A stretch of DNA of 64,000 nucleotides, from the NCBI GenBank assembly GCA_033064195.1, contig JARBJD010000064.1, forward strand, positions 62,001 through 126,000. Reading direction: 5' to 3'. Origin of the DNA: Blattamonas nauphoetae (lineage: Eukaryota > Preaxostyla > Oxymonadida). Positions 33,185 through 43,364 of this stretch are shown here, one piece after another (the stretch's first letter is position 1; each line of letters starts with the position of its first letter). Below the pieces are notes generated by a model. That model was not told the origin of the DNA. It saw nothing but the letters and a program-made list of their open reading frames with translations, and searched no databases. The translations under genes and the position numbers were made by a program.

Positions 33185-35490
33185 CAGACCTTTGAGATTG
33201 ATCTCATCGATCTCAGCTTTTTCGATCTCAGAAAATAACTAGTGTTCAAATTCTCATAAAACTCGAAATATCGAAGTAAAAGACCCGCTATCCGTGTAGA
33301 ATTTTGTTTATAAGCACTTTCATTGAAATCTCGAGATGAATCGTCCCACAATAATTCTTCATCCCGATCCGATTGAAGAACTGGATGAATCACGCTTGTT
33401 TATCCAATAATTTATTAATTCCACCGCGACGGATCTCCTCTACCATTTCTCGACGATTATTTCTCTCTTAGAGTGATTTATTCTGCAGCTTACCATTCGT
33501 TGTTTAATTGTATATTAGTCTTCGAGATTTCTTCTCTTTATCACGATTTTCAGTCCTATTTAGACTTGGTTAATCTGTCCTTTCCAAAATTTATCTCTTT
33601 ATTTCCATCTCTCTCAGATAATCTGTCAGTGACCAGTGAGATCTCAAATGACACTTCGAAGCCGCCTCTCGAATGACCCCAACTCGTTTCTGCGGACTCT
33701 CCTCGTATGTTGGGAATGCGCTGATTGCTGGTGCAGGCGAACAGATTCTGAAATCACCTCCAATTGTCCAGAAATGGTTTGCTCTTTTGGGTTCGTCGTT
33801 CTCAACGCGGCTGTCTTTGACTGTCCCATCGTCAACCGTCCTCTCTCCAAACAATTCCTGGTGTCCCTGAACAACACATTGTGACCAGATTATCTTTCCC
33901 ATTCTCGACTTTTCAACCATCTCTGAAACACTTCTCGTTTTACTTGTCGAAATGGGATGCATTCCGCATTCCCGCCATTCTACAGCCACCTCCGATCTGT
34001 TTCATGATCATCCAGTCCGTTGACTATCCACTCAGTCTTATATCTCGTTCCTGCAACCAAGCCCAAACAGCCATCCGAAATCAAAGAATACAAACAACTC
34101 CAGACAACTCCGTTGGTCAACACAAGGTTAGCTCTGCAACTAACATCGTCAGAGATGGAACAACTTGTTGCGCAACATGTTTCGGCCGTTCAACAGCGAG
34201 CTCACATTCCGAAGCGAATAGGATTGTCATCAGGTCCATCAAACACCTCTCTGATGCCGATTCTGGACAATACCCAAGTTTGACCATCAATGACCGGAAA
34301 GCAAGGATCGGAAGCAATCCACGAGGAGATGTTAAGATGACACTTTTGAAGGCTGAATGATCCCTCCGATTTCTCGTCCTTTGGACTGTGCATGCGTTGA
34401 ATCACATTTACCGACGATTAGGAACTCCATCACGCCAACACTCCTCCAAACGAGCTCTCTTCTCAACACTGTCGTCGCTCTCTTCATATAGCCGTCCATT
34501 TCACTCCAAACGACAGAATGGAGCCCCAACTCAGGTTGTCACTGTGCCGTCCTTGAACAACCCCACCTTCACCCTCGATAAGCAGCACAGCGACAACGAA
34601 GTTCCACCGAATTCTGTCAGAATCAGCATTTCAAGAACAGGATGGACAAGGTGGATGAGGTCGACAAAGGGACGAGGGCAGCTGAAGAGAACCAGCGACA
34701 CATCGAAACCGAAGTGCTCGACGAACTCGCAGTCGACGCTGTCGACACATCTGTCGCCTTCGAGCAGCAACTGCGGGAGAGCTCCTTGCGAGACGTGGTG
34801 CTGAAGATGAAGCAGTTTCTGAAGCAGTCGTCGATTCTCATGCCGACACTCCCCAAAAGCGACGCTCCTCAGCCGTTCCTTCTCCTCGCTCGGCCGAAGT
34901 TAGAGTCGATGCTCTCGTCAACCACCAATCTGGAGAAGACACTCCCTCAGAAGAGTGCAACCACAACGAGGCCGACCACAGCGATCGAAGCCGCAGTTCC
35001 AGCAGACGATGGAAGAAAGGCCGAGAAACAGACCAGCGACTCACACGATAAGCTGAAGCTGAGCAGGCAAACGCAGAAATTGCGCAAAGAGGAAGTCAAG
35101 TAGGTGGAACATGCGAATGATGCCGAGAGCGAATACTGGGGGATGGAACAGGAAGATGAGGAGGAGAGGCTGCACGGAATCGACGAAAGCCATCTGATGA
35201 ACACCAGGAATTCAGCAACGATGCAGTGGAATGCCGAGATCATGACGTAGCATTGGCCAACACGACAGACAATCTAAAGCAAAAGTTGAGTGGGTTTTCC
35301 TCTTTTCAGTGTTTATTCTATCACACTACAACCATTTCGCTTTTTCAAGATTCTTATTTTGACTATTTGACACAACATTGAGACAATTATAGATACGCTT
35401 AATTAAGTCATTGATCTCAGTCCCAAAAACCGGAAATGAGATCGATCGATCTCAGTTTCTGCTTGATTGATCTCATGTATCAAAGGTCTG
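33185..35490. mobile_element. 2.3-kb hAT-like element nested in the Harbinger-like element
   Basis: Ends CAGACCTTTGA at the left and, inverted, at the right, continuing with GATCAAT and GATCTCATCGATCTC-type motifs near both ends. The 8-bp CTCATTAG is duplicated exactly at 33177-33184 and 35491-35498, fitting hAT. No hAT transposase signature was seen in its 2.3 kb; the cargo is fragmentary. Confidence 0.82.
34388..35103 (+). pseudogene. Charged coiled-coil fragment inside the nested hAT-like element
   Basis: A plus frame from 34642 reads DEVDKGTRAAEENQRHIETE and VLKMKQFLKQSS, then Ala/Thr/Lys-rich sequence to KLSRQTQKLRKEEVK at 35103. An overlapping upstream frame (from 34388) ends near 34804. 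The composition suggests a coiled coil. No intact gene can be assembled; it is probably a captured host fragment. Confidence 0.25.
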
Positions 35491-35871
35491 CTCATTAGCA
35501 TCTCGTTGTTCAGTGGAAGGATTGAGAAAAGAAGGTTTGTTGCAGAGGGATGAGACACAAATCAGAAATCATTGTGGAAAGCCGAATTGCAGGAAAGTGT
35601 GCTGACAGCGACAGCTCGTCAATTCGACTCTGGACTCAGTACCCATCTTTCCTCCGAATCGAACAGGAATTTTGAATGTTCAGGCGAGACTGGAGACACT
35701 GGTTGTGATCTGGCCGACCGAGTAGTCGGGACGGAACGAGGAGTGGAGAACACCATGTTCGTCAGTGTTTCCTTGTTCACTTCGTCAATCACTTCTCCAA
35801 TACTCACTGTCTTCAACGATGAGGGGAAGGATTAGAGCGAGGACGACTGGCGAACGAGAGTGAGTGGGGAC

Positions 35872-38034
35872 TTAGGTTCCACTCAGAAGGGTTGATTCTT
35901 CTTTCAGCTCGTTGTCGAGTTGGAGTGATGGCGGAAGGGTCGATTCGGCTTGATCGATCACATGATCGTTATCTTCCCGTGAATCGCCAACTGAGAGGAT
36001 AAAATCGTCCAAAGGGGGTCGGACTTGAAGCAGGGGCAGCAAGAGGGGATGAAGAGAGGGCGACTTCAGTCTTTCCACTGTGGGGCGGGATTCAATGAAC
36101 ATTTGCGTCGACTTGGCGTGGAATTCGTGTTCTGAGGGGATTTTCGAGCCCAGAGTGGAGACAATACGATAGGCGGGTGAATACAAAGGGAGAGATCTCT
36201 ATTGGGCAATGACGAGATAATGAAGGATGATCAAGGAGGAAGATGGGACGGGAAGGTGAACGTCTGGCGGAACAACCCCAAAAGACGAATAAGATGGGTT
36301 GTAGAACGTGGGGATGTCGGAAAGTTTGGGAGAGGCTTCAATTTATTCAAATTTCATGCTGACATCGACAAAATCAGTGCAGAACTTGTTGAGCATCAAT
36401 TTATGCGCAGAGAAGATAAATGGGTATGCCATATTCTGTAGATAGCTTTCGTTCGTTTCAAATGTGTCCATGCTGACTGAAGTTTGCAAAACTTTCGCAA
36501 TAAGTGTCAAATTTCTGCGAGATCTGAGTATGACTGCCGGAGCGACTGAAGGTGGGGAGAGTTTCGAAGGAAAATGAAAATGGTGACATTCATGGCGGTG
36601 TTCAGTTGCTTGGGGAGGAATGAGAGGTGAGCAATGTGCTTTTCCTTCAACAGACAGGAGTGGCGGACTTTTGCGTGTTTGGTGTGTCATCCTTCCCTTC
36701 ACCGCCACCTCCGCTGAGATGGTCAGTTTCGACAAAGGAGTGCAGACACTTCGGACGCCCAAGCATTTCATAGAAGCTTCGTCAGAACAGCACAACTTTC
36801 GGTGAAGAATACGGCAGATGGGGGCGTTTGGACAGATCCTGTATCAGGATTGGGAAGAGGTGAAGATTCTTTCGTAGAAACATCATCTGTCGATGGATTG
36901 TTGGAAAGATCTATTTTTGGAGAGATGGCTTGCTTCTGAATCGATAATCTTCAGGATGGATGACTGATGGTGAATGACGATGCATTGCTCCACCAACAGT
37001 TGTGATACTACGATTGAAGTTACAACGACATAAATACGCGAGATCACGATCAAGATCAACGTACGCTCTGTTGGGAGCTGAATTGTCAGTGAGGATTGAG
37101 TCAAATACAGGAAGCACTTCTGATAGACTGAAATTATAAACCACTCCGCATCCAGATTTTGATTGCTGTAGTATGGTGCATCCTGAAATATCGAAGAGTC
37201 TCAATAAGTTGATTGGAGAGACAAGGCGATTGTATGTGTGTTGACCATCTGGTGCTTTGAATCTTGAGTTGTTCAATAGCACGAAGACCGAAGCGTGGGG
37301 GTCGAATTGGAAGTTTGAAGATGAAAGTTAGGTTGTGTTCGAGAATGTCACAGAGCAGTCGATCATCACCAGTCTTGTGAATACATCCAACTGTGCAACT
37401 ATGATCAGGAGGTCAATCAGATAACATCGAAATTGTCCCATAAATGTGCAACATGTCAAAGAAAGTTTCCCCGCAAACTGATTCTGTTCGATCATGTGGA
37501 AGTTCGTTCCTGCTGTGTAGGTTGTTCATGTCAGATGGATGGCGGTGAAAAAGATGCCCAATGAACTTGAAGGAGACGAGTAGCTGTTGATATCTGCTTC
37601 GGTTGTCTTGTTCTCCTTCACAATGTCGGCAGTTTGTTGGTTGTGGTTTGCGCAATGATTTTGGTCACATTCAACAGGGTTGGATTTGTTCATCAGGTTT
37701 CCATGGTATTTCTATTGTCAGATATCACTGTCCCATTCAAAGTATCGTCAATACAATGAACTTCACTGTTCTTAATTCGCAGTTGACTCAGATTTCTGAA
37801 AGGATGGTTCTCATCCCAACTGGAAGGGGTATGTGTGAGTTTGGAGAGAGAATAGCCCAAAAGTGAAAAAGTGGGAGGATTTCCAGCTGAGGACAGTTGT
37901 TGAGCAGTAGCGATCGACCCAAAACTGACCGAAAGGGGATCTTGACACATTTGTTTGAATCTAGACAGAAAGGAGTGAATAATCATAAACAATGACACGA
38001 TTTTGACAGGAAACAACGATCTTCCAAACACCAT
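35872..38034 (-). pseudogene. N-terminal part of a β-helix surface protein in the Harbinger-like element
   Basis: The minus strand from an ATG at about 38034 begins with a signal-anchor-like segment (VKIVSLFMIIHSFLS) and reads SVSFGSIATAQQLSSAGNPP and NPFRNLSQLRIKNSEV-like sequence to about 37693. Other frames carry LLRLFDISGCTILQQSKSG (~37200) and STTVGGAMHRHS-like sequence (~36970), then AYRIVSTLGSKIPSEHEFH (~36160). The pieces are in order but in several frames, so the gene is decayed. It starts 110 bp inside the right terminal repeat. Confidence 0.45.
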
Positions 38035-38885
38035 TGGAGTTCGCACTGATTATGGGTTCGAAATAAAGAATGGGCTTCATCTCCCCCAGTTTCAATTTGC
38101 ACACCCAAGTTCGGGTCCTCACCTCTTTCTACTGTGATTCTCTTTCACTTTTTGGTGGACGTTTGATTTATGTGGATTCCAGGGGTTTTTTGGTTTTCCC
38201 TTATGACTAGGCATGGCTGACCGGCCAAAAGTGCCGGTCAGTGTCACTCGACAATACTTCAAAGGGTCAGATCTGACCTCATCACTAAATTGTATTCTAT
38301 GAACAAGAAATAGGTGGTTTTGCAGAAGTAAATGTCCAAATTTGCTGTTTGAAGCCGTTCGGTGACCAATTGTCCATTGTTTGTGCGTTCCACGGTTTTC
38401 ACACATTCAGGATCTCGATTGCGGTTCTATCTCCTAAAAATAGCAGCCATTATATCCCTCAGAGACTCAAACTCTCCAAACAAGTATGCATGTTCGATCC
38501 AATCGAACCCACTCTCTTTGATGTCTCCACCAGCTTCACGAATGACATGCCACTCCTTTTCAGGAAGTGAGTCTCCGAATTCGTTCTACTTGTCTTTTTT
38601 CAATGCACCACATTCATCTTTGATGAATTCAAACTCTCTTCAATCCTCACTTACCCCATTCATTCGACCAGCTTAAACCATGAAACACCTTCCAAAATCA
38701 GCCAAAACAAAGAGGAAGCAAAGAACGATCCCGCTGCAGCTTTCACACCTCTCCTTGCTATTGGTACTGCTTCAATGTCTGAGAGTATATTGATGATTCC
38801 ACCAGGTGGATTACACTTTCTCGTTGCCTCGGATGATCTTCAGTCAGACAGAATCCCTGCTGAAAGAAAGGCTGGTTCATGGGTA

Positions 38886-39027
38886 CCTCAATTTTCAGGG
38901 GAAAAACTCGATCCCAGGGGAATATCTCAATCACAGGGGAGAATCTCAGTCACAGGGGAAAGTCTCAATCACAGGGGAAAATCTCGGGCCACAGGGGAAG
39001 AATCTCAAGGACAAGGGGATTGAAGAA
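38886..39027. repeat. ~20-bp tandem repeats in the left MULE arm (mirrored in the right arm)
   Basis: Six degenerate units with the core CAGGGGA and the tail ATCTCA follow each other from the element's end inward (for example TCACAGGGGAGAATCTCAG). The right arm holds the mirror image at about 41571-41712. Sub-terminal repeats of this kind often bind transposase, but that role is an inference. Confidence 0.7.
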
Positions 39028-39041
39028 GAACACGATTTTGA

Positions 39042-39119
39042 ACATGTTTGGTTTAGCGGTAAGTACGTTGGACTTTGAGACGGCGGACCCGGGTTCGATT
39101 CCTGTTATCGACTTTTTTT
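39042..39119 (+). other. tRNA-like pol III unit in the left MULE arm
   Basis: An A-box-like TGGTTTAGCGGTAAG begins at 39049 and an exact consensus B box GGTTCGATTCC lies at 39092-39102, at normal tRNA spacing; a run of seven T follows at 39113-39119. T-arm pairing is mostly possible and the anticodon position could read TTG (Gln). The acceptor and anticodon stems do not pair, so it is not a functional tRNA. It looks like a tRNA-derived internal promoter plus terminator. Confidence 0.55.
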
Positions 39120-39747
39120 CCTTTTTTATTTCATTTTTTTCAGATATCAAATATTCTCTCTGTTTTCAATCCCTTTTTCTGCAAAAACTATTCATAAAGA
39201 CTCTACGAGGAACAAAGCGTTGCTGATGAGCGGGCGATCACGATCCTCCATTGGTTTTCAAATTCCGGCATGATTCCACAAAATAACTCAACACACAACA
39301 TAACAATGAAATGTTTGATGTTTCTTCTTCTGATTTTCTCAATTCTTCAATTGTTTGGCGAGTTTGAAGGTTATTGTGGTGATCGCTCGTTCCACCATCG
39401 ACTCGTCATCAGCTGAGTGGACAAGAGCTGTGTGATGGTGTAGAAAGAGTGCAAAATGATGCTTTTGAGACTCATCTTGAAGTTGACAGTGAGAGAAGAT
39501 CTGCGAATGTCTGTCACTTCCACAGCCTTCATTACCTGATGGCGCGAGAAGTTACATGTTGGGAGCGTGAATATCTGTGGAACACTCCAAAGGGCCTACA
39601 ATAGTGATGTGAATCACTTTGAATTTGCTGTGAACTGTCACATTCCATGAACAACAGACGATCGATCATTCCGAATTTGATTGTGACATCAAACAACAAA
39701 CAAGTCGTCTTCCTGTAGAAATATTGCCGTTCTCGTCAAAATTTACA

Positions 39748-40860
39748 TCATCCTTCATTTTTCTTTGATTTGGTGAACATAGACGAGACCAGACTCAGTG
39801 TGTACATCACCTTGATTTCCGTGAAGTCGAGATCAATCATTAACGCACTGAAGAAGATAATAGTTGCAGATAGAGAACAGAACACACCCAGACAGTGGAG
39901 ACTTAGTGTTTGAAGCTGTTCTTCAAATTGGGGAGAATTTTCGTCTTTTGTTGGAAGGAGATGTGTGAGCCAAATGGAGATGGGAGACGAAGATGATGTG
40001 TTTGATTCGGTTGTCTCATCCTTCGCAAGTTCCTGCTCTCCCATCACTTCTTTCTTCAGAATCTCGTTTTTCCTCTCTTCCTCCTTCCGATCAATTCGAG
40101 CTCCAAAAAACGACTCCAACTGAGCCAGTGTTCGCTCGCTTTTGAAATGATCTTCAGCTGGCTCTGCAATGAACGGGAAAGGAGACTGGAAGGGTGGTTG
40201 TATCGGCGCTGCTTGAACTGTGGACGAGGGAGACAGCGAATATTGGTTTTGTGTCTTTTGAGTCCGATTTCTGCTAAAAATGGAGGTTTTGGTCGGAGCT
40301 GGCGATGGAGTGCGGATTGGTGTGGATTGAGGGGTTGGGACTGGAGAGAGGCTCTCTGGTTGTGGTTCTGTGTCGATATGGATTGATTGAACGAGTGAGT
40401 TGTTTTATCTATAAGTGTGTCTGTGTGGATTTAGAGCGGATAATGAGCTGTTGGAGAGAGACGGGTTCGGCTGGGAATGGAAGAGAGGAATGAAGAGCGA
40501 CACAACAGAGAAAAGGGAGGAGGGAGATGGAGTGAGTGGTGAGGACAGGAAATGAAGAGAAAATAGAACGAATAAAACAAACAATCCACTGTTGTGCGCA
40601 GTTGAGCTGAGTGTGTCGGAACAAGGCGCAATCTCTTCGAGATGGCTCAGAAGAGAGAGGAAGATCGCTTCGGTGTATTATCACGCGAAATTGGGAGAAG
40701 TAACGACAGGTTCGGTGCTTTCGGTGGGATTGTGTTGAGTCTTCTCTTCGTGGTGCCATATCCGATCTCGCTCTCCTTTTTCCTCTCCGCCCTTCTCTTT
40801 AGCTGCTCCTCTCTCTTCTTCAGCCACATTGTTCCTTCCAGTTGCGTCTGGTTCAACTAG
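39748..40860 (-). pseudogene. Gene fragment carried in the MULE centre
   Basis: A minus frame from 40860 encodes a short charged helix (EGTMWLKKREEQLKRRAERK). Another, 40119-39748, reads FFGARIDRKEEERKNEIL, a Glu/Thr/Ser-rich stretch, then hydrophobic SLHCLGVFCSLSATIIFFSA. Intervening sequence is low in coding potential and may be introns. A charged coiled coil followed by a membrane-like segment suggests a host-derived gene piece. No match to a known family. Confidence 0.35.
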
Positions 40861-41478
40861 ATCAGTTTATTTGATATCAATTGTCCATAAGAAGGGTGTG
40901 ATTGTCAATCCAGTTCTTTGAGCGAAAACGCATCTGTGAGATTCGCTGAGATAGACAAAATACGTAGCGGTGTTGTTGAAGTGGGGAACGTGTCTTGTTT
41001 TGATTCTGGCCTTGGATAGAGTGGTAGTCGCTGAGTCGAAGGATCGGGAGGCTCAGAGTCATCCATCAACAAATCTAGAGATGATGAGGATGTCTTTGAG
41101 ACAAAACTGGACAAACGGGAGGTAAGCATATTGATAACATCAACCGAAAGTGCACAGTCTCAAGATTAGCCTTCGACGCATCGATTAGATGGATGAACAG
41201 ACTGTTCGACCTTGGGTGAAAAGAACAAAGATTGTGAGAATGAGTGAATGTGAAATTGTGAATGGAGCACAAAGAAACATCAAACATTTCATTGTTATGT
41301 TGTGTGTTGAGTTATTTTGTGGAATCATGCCGGAATTTGAAAACCAATGGAGGATCGTGATCGCCCGCTCATCAGCAACGCTTTGTTCCTCGTAGAGTCT
41401 TTATGAATAGTTTTTGCAGAAAAAGGGATTGAAAACAGAGAGAATATTTGATATCTGAAAAAAATGAAATAAAAAAGG

Positions 41479-41556
41479 AAAAAAAGTCGATAACAGGAAT
41501 CGAACCCGGGTCCGCCGTCTCAAAGTCCAACGTACTTACCGCTAAACCAAACATGT
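41479..41556 (-). other. tRNA-like pol III unit in the right MULE arm
   Basis: Mirror image of the unit at 39042-39119: B box on the minus strand at 41506-41496 and the T run at 41485-41479. Transcription from both units would run into the element from its two ends. Confidence 0.55.
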
Positions 41557-42307
41557 TCAAAATCGTGTTCTTCTTCAATCCCCTTGTCCTTGAGATTCTT
41601 CCCCTGTGGCCCGAGATTTTCCCCTGTGATTGAGACTTTCCCCTGTGACTGAGATTCTCCCCTGTGATTGAGATATTCCCCTGGGATCGAGTTTTTCCCC
41701 TGAAAATTGAGACACCCCTGGTTCATCAGTGCACTCATATCATGGCGCCCACCCACTCTTCTTTTCTGAACAATTGCTGTCACTAACATCGTCTCTCCAA
41801 CAGCAAACAGGAAATACAGTTTACCATTCGTGTTGCCATCTCACCCGAACAGTGTCTTCGCTCACTCTTACACGTCATCACTCATCAACTCGCTTTTCAG
41901 AGCGCCTCAATCGATCAATATTGAGAAATGAGATCGACACAGTTTGCAGTTGCTCACAACGAAAGAACGATCGCGATTGGTGGTTTGGATTTAGAAATCA
42001 CTTTCACATCATTTTCGTTCCATCCAGTAGATTCACACCATCTTTTAACAGTTTTTATTTCCGCAAATGATTAAGGAGAATATTGAACGTAAATGAACTG
42101 ATGTGTGAGCTGGTGTTGATGAATTAAAGCGTGGATGCATCAGAGAAGTATTTGAGAGTGAATATATGATGCTCGGTGAGAAGATGCAACCAAATGAGGT
42201 CGGACGAGTGAGTCCTATCGTCGACTGCATTTGACGGTGTCTTCGAGCATGGATGTTCTTTTCCTTCTTATTGTTGAGAAACTTCCCTCTGAAATGACTT
42301 GATAATG

Positions 42308-42824
42308 TCAACCGTCAGATTGACGAAGGGAGGCGAGCGTTAGAGGGCGTACAGATTGGAGCGAGCGACTGAAGTGAATGAGGTACTTTGTAATGACGCC
42401 ACGGTATTGTTTGCTGATGAATGAGACAATTGAGGTCATGGCGTGGAAGGTTTGAGTTTTTGGAGTGAACGGCATCGGAACTGTTCGGAGGATGTTTTGG
42501 ACATGCAGATCTGACAGAATGAGATCAGAGATGTCACGAGAGATGAAAGGCAAACCCAGACTCCGAACATGTTTGATTCGTATGGATAAGCGATGAGTGG
42601 AGCGGATGATGAAGATGCATGAGCCGATCGAGGCACAACACTCTTTGGATGTCATCGCACCGGATGATGAGACAGGACTGTGAATGAAACTGTTCGAGGA
42701 AATAAGGGAAAGATGAGTGAGGGATGACGAAATAGAAAAAAGAGATCGAGAAAGAAGATGGCCATGTGATGTCGTAGTGCCCAACAACGCTTCCAAATGC
42801 TCTCAAATCACACCGACACTTCAC
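42308..42824 (-). pseudogene. Helical protein fragment in the hAT-like element
   Basis: Two overlapping minus frames; the 42796-42308 frame reads LSLISSNSFIHSPVSSSGAM, DISDLILSDLHVQNILRTVP and SIVSFISKQYRGVITKYLIH. The pattern is ARM-like and the end (SVRPLTLASLRQSDG) is close to a stop. It may be the 3' end of a captured gene. Function unknown. Confidence 0.35.
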
Positions 42825-43364
42825 ATGGGCTTCTTTCTGCTCGATTTTTTTGCCCTCCTTCCACTTCGATTGCGTGAAAGCTGATCCCTGTCTCGTACTC
42901 GCTCTTCAATCGTGGAGTCTGTCGGTGCGGCCATGAGAACAACAAAGGCCAAGAAACGAACTCATATTCGAGTAATCATCATTTTCTTCTGAAGAGAGGA
43001 ATGCCTTTCTGGGTTTCGAAGAGAAAGTTCGATCAACAACCCAAAACAGTTTTCTGATTGGTTTTGTGTCGGAGATTTCTGACAATAAGAGTGAGATAGC
43101 TTAATTGAAGTGATAGTGATTTGATTTCTGTCAATCCGAAGATATATTATGAATACTCTCGTAATTGATTCGAAATTCGGTTTTTACGAAATCCACTTCG
43201 GAGAAATGGTACCTCCAGATTCTGGGTTCCGAAATTTCTCCGGTCAGTGACCGTCAGCACTTTTCGGTGAAAACTGACCGGTCAGTGCCGGTCAGCCATG
43301 CCTATTTATGACCAATTGAATTCATTTTAGTAGGTCCCCTAAAGGTACATGTTGCCGAAATTAT

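Larger units (their letters stand above)
30593..38200. mobile_element. 7.6-kb PIF/Harbinger-like element carrying gene fragments
   Basis: Terminal inverted repeats of 60 bp (30593-30652 and 38141-38200) match at 54 positions, including ACCCCTG and ATCCACATAAATCAAACG. TTA flanks the left end (30590-30592) and the right end (38201-38203). GGG ends with a TTA duplication are the hallmark of PIF/Harbinger. No Harbinger transposase or Myb-like partner was recognised; the interior holds minus-strand surface-protein fragments, a small multi-exon gene and a nested hAT-like element (33185-35490). Without the nested element it is about 5.3 kb. Confidence 0.82.
38881..41717. mobile_element. 2.8-kb MULE with 446-bp terminal inverted repeats
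   Basis: The arms 38881-39326 and 41272-41717 are each 446 bp, inverted and nearly identical without gaps; they start GGGT and continue CTCAATTTTCAGGGG. The 9-bp CTGGTTCAT is duplicated at 38872-38880 and 41718-41726. Long arms plus a 9-bp duplication define Mutator-like elements. Each arm contains, from the outside in, five or six repeats of a ~20-bp CACAGGGGAAAATCTC-type unit, then a tRNA-like unit. The 1.9-kb centre holds gene-like fragments but no MULE transposase, so it is non-autonomous and a Pack-MULE candidate. Near-identical arms imply it is the youngest layer of the stack. Confidence 0.92.
38390..41924 (+). pseudogene. 3' part of a host-type gene in the hAT-like element, split by the MULE
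   Basis: An exon ending at 38566 (FTNDMPLLFR) is followed by a 105-nt GTGAGT...GACCAG intron, then an exon from 38672 to 38880. After the MULE the frame resumes at 41727 exactly across the 9-bp duplication (KAGSSVHSYHGAHPLFFSE). A 25-nt intron (41779-41803, GTCACTAAC...CAACAG) leads to the last exon, which ends at 41924 (IRVAISPEQCLRSLLHVI ... SASIDQY). All phases agree. The 5' exons and start are not seen, so only the gene's end was carried. No domain is recognised. Confidence 0.55.
38208..43304. mobile_element. 5.1-kb hAT-like element carrying host-type genes
   Basis: Both ends share the same 18 bp, TAGGCATGGCTGACCGGC (right end inverted), followed by sub-terminal CCGGTCAGTG repeats. Flanks CTTATGAC (38200-38207) and TTTATGAC (43305-43312) are an 8-bp duplication with one mismatch. 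Both features fit hAT. It sits exactly at the right edge of the Harbinger-like element. No transposase is recognised; it carries an exon-intron gene on the plus strand, a helical fragment on the minus strand, and the nested MULE at 38881-41717. Without the MULE it is about 2.25 kb. Confidence 0.8.
30206..43356. mobile_element. 435-bp MITE, copy 2, split by 12.7 kb of nested insertions
   Basis: The left part (30206-30592) and right part (about 43305-43356) together match copy 1 end to end: GGCAAGATGTACC at the left, GGTACATGTTGCC at the right, and the interior breaks at the same point (AAAATGTTTTT / TGACCAATTG). The 8-bp GAAATTAT flanks both outer ends, 13 kb apart (30198-30205 and 43357-43364). 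It was therefore one MITE in which larger elements later nested. Confidence 0.9.

Noticed and set aside
32592-33242. 216-codon plus-strand frame and opposite charged frames in the Harbinger-like element
   Set aside because: Both strands are open and low in complexity. The minus-strand charged sequence could be part of a receptor tail, but no motif allows a call.
39042-39111. Functional tRNA-Gln gene
   Set aside because: A and B boxes are good, but acceptor and anticodon stems do not pair, and both copies lie in transposon arms.
42045-42311. 88-codon minus-strand frame near the end of the hAT-like element
   Set aside because: Short, low complexity and without motif; overlaps no supported exon.
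30206-43356. Treating the whole 13-kb GAAATTAT-flanked unit as one giant transposon
   Set aside because: The outer parts match a 435-bp MITE end to end, and the inner elements have their own termini and duplications, so nesting explains it better.
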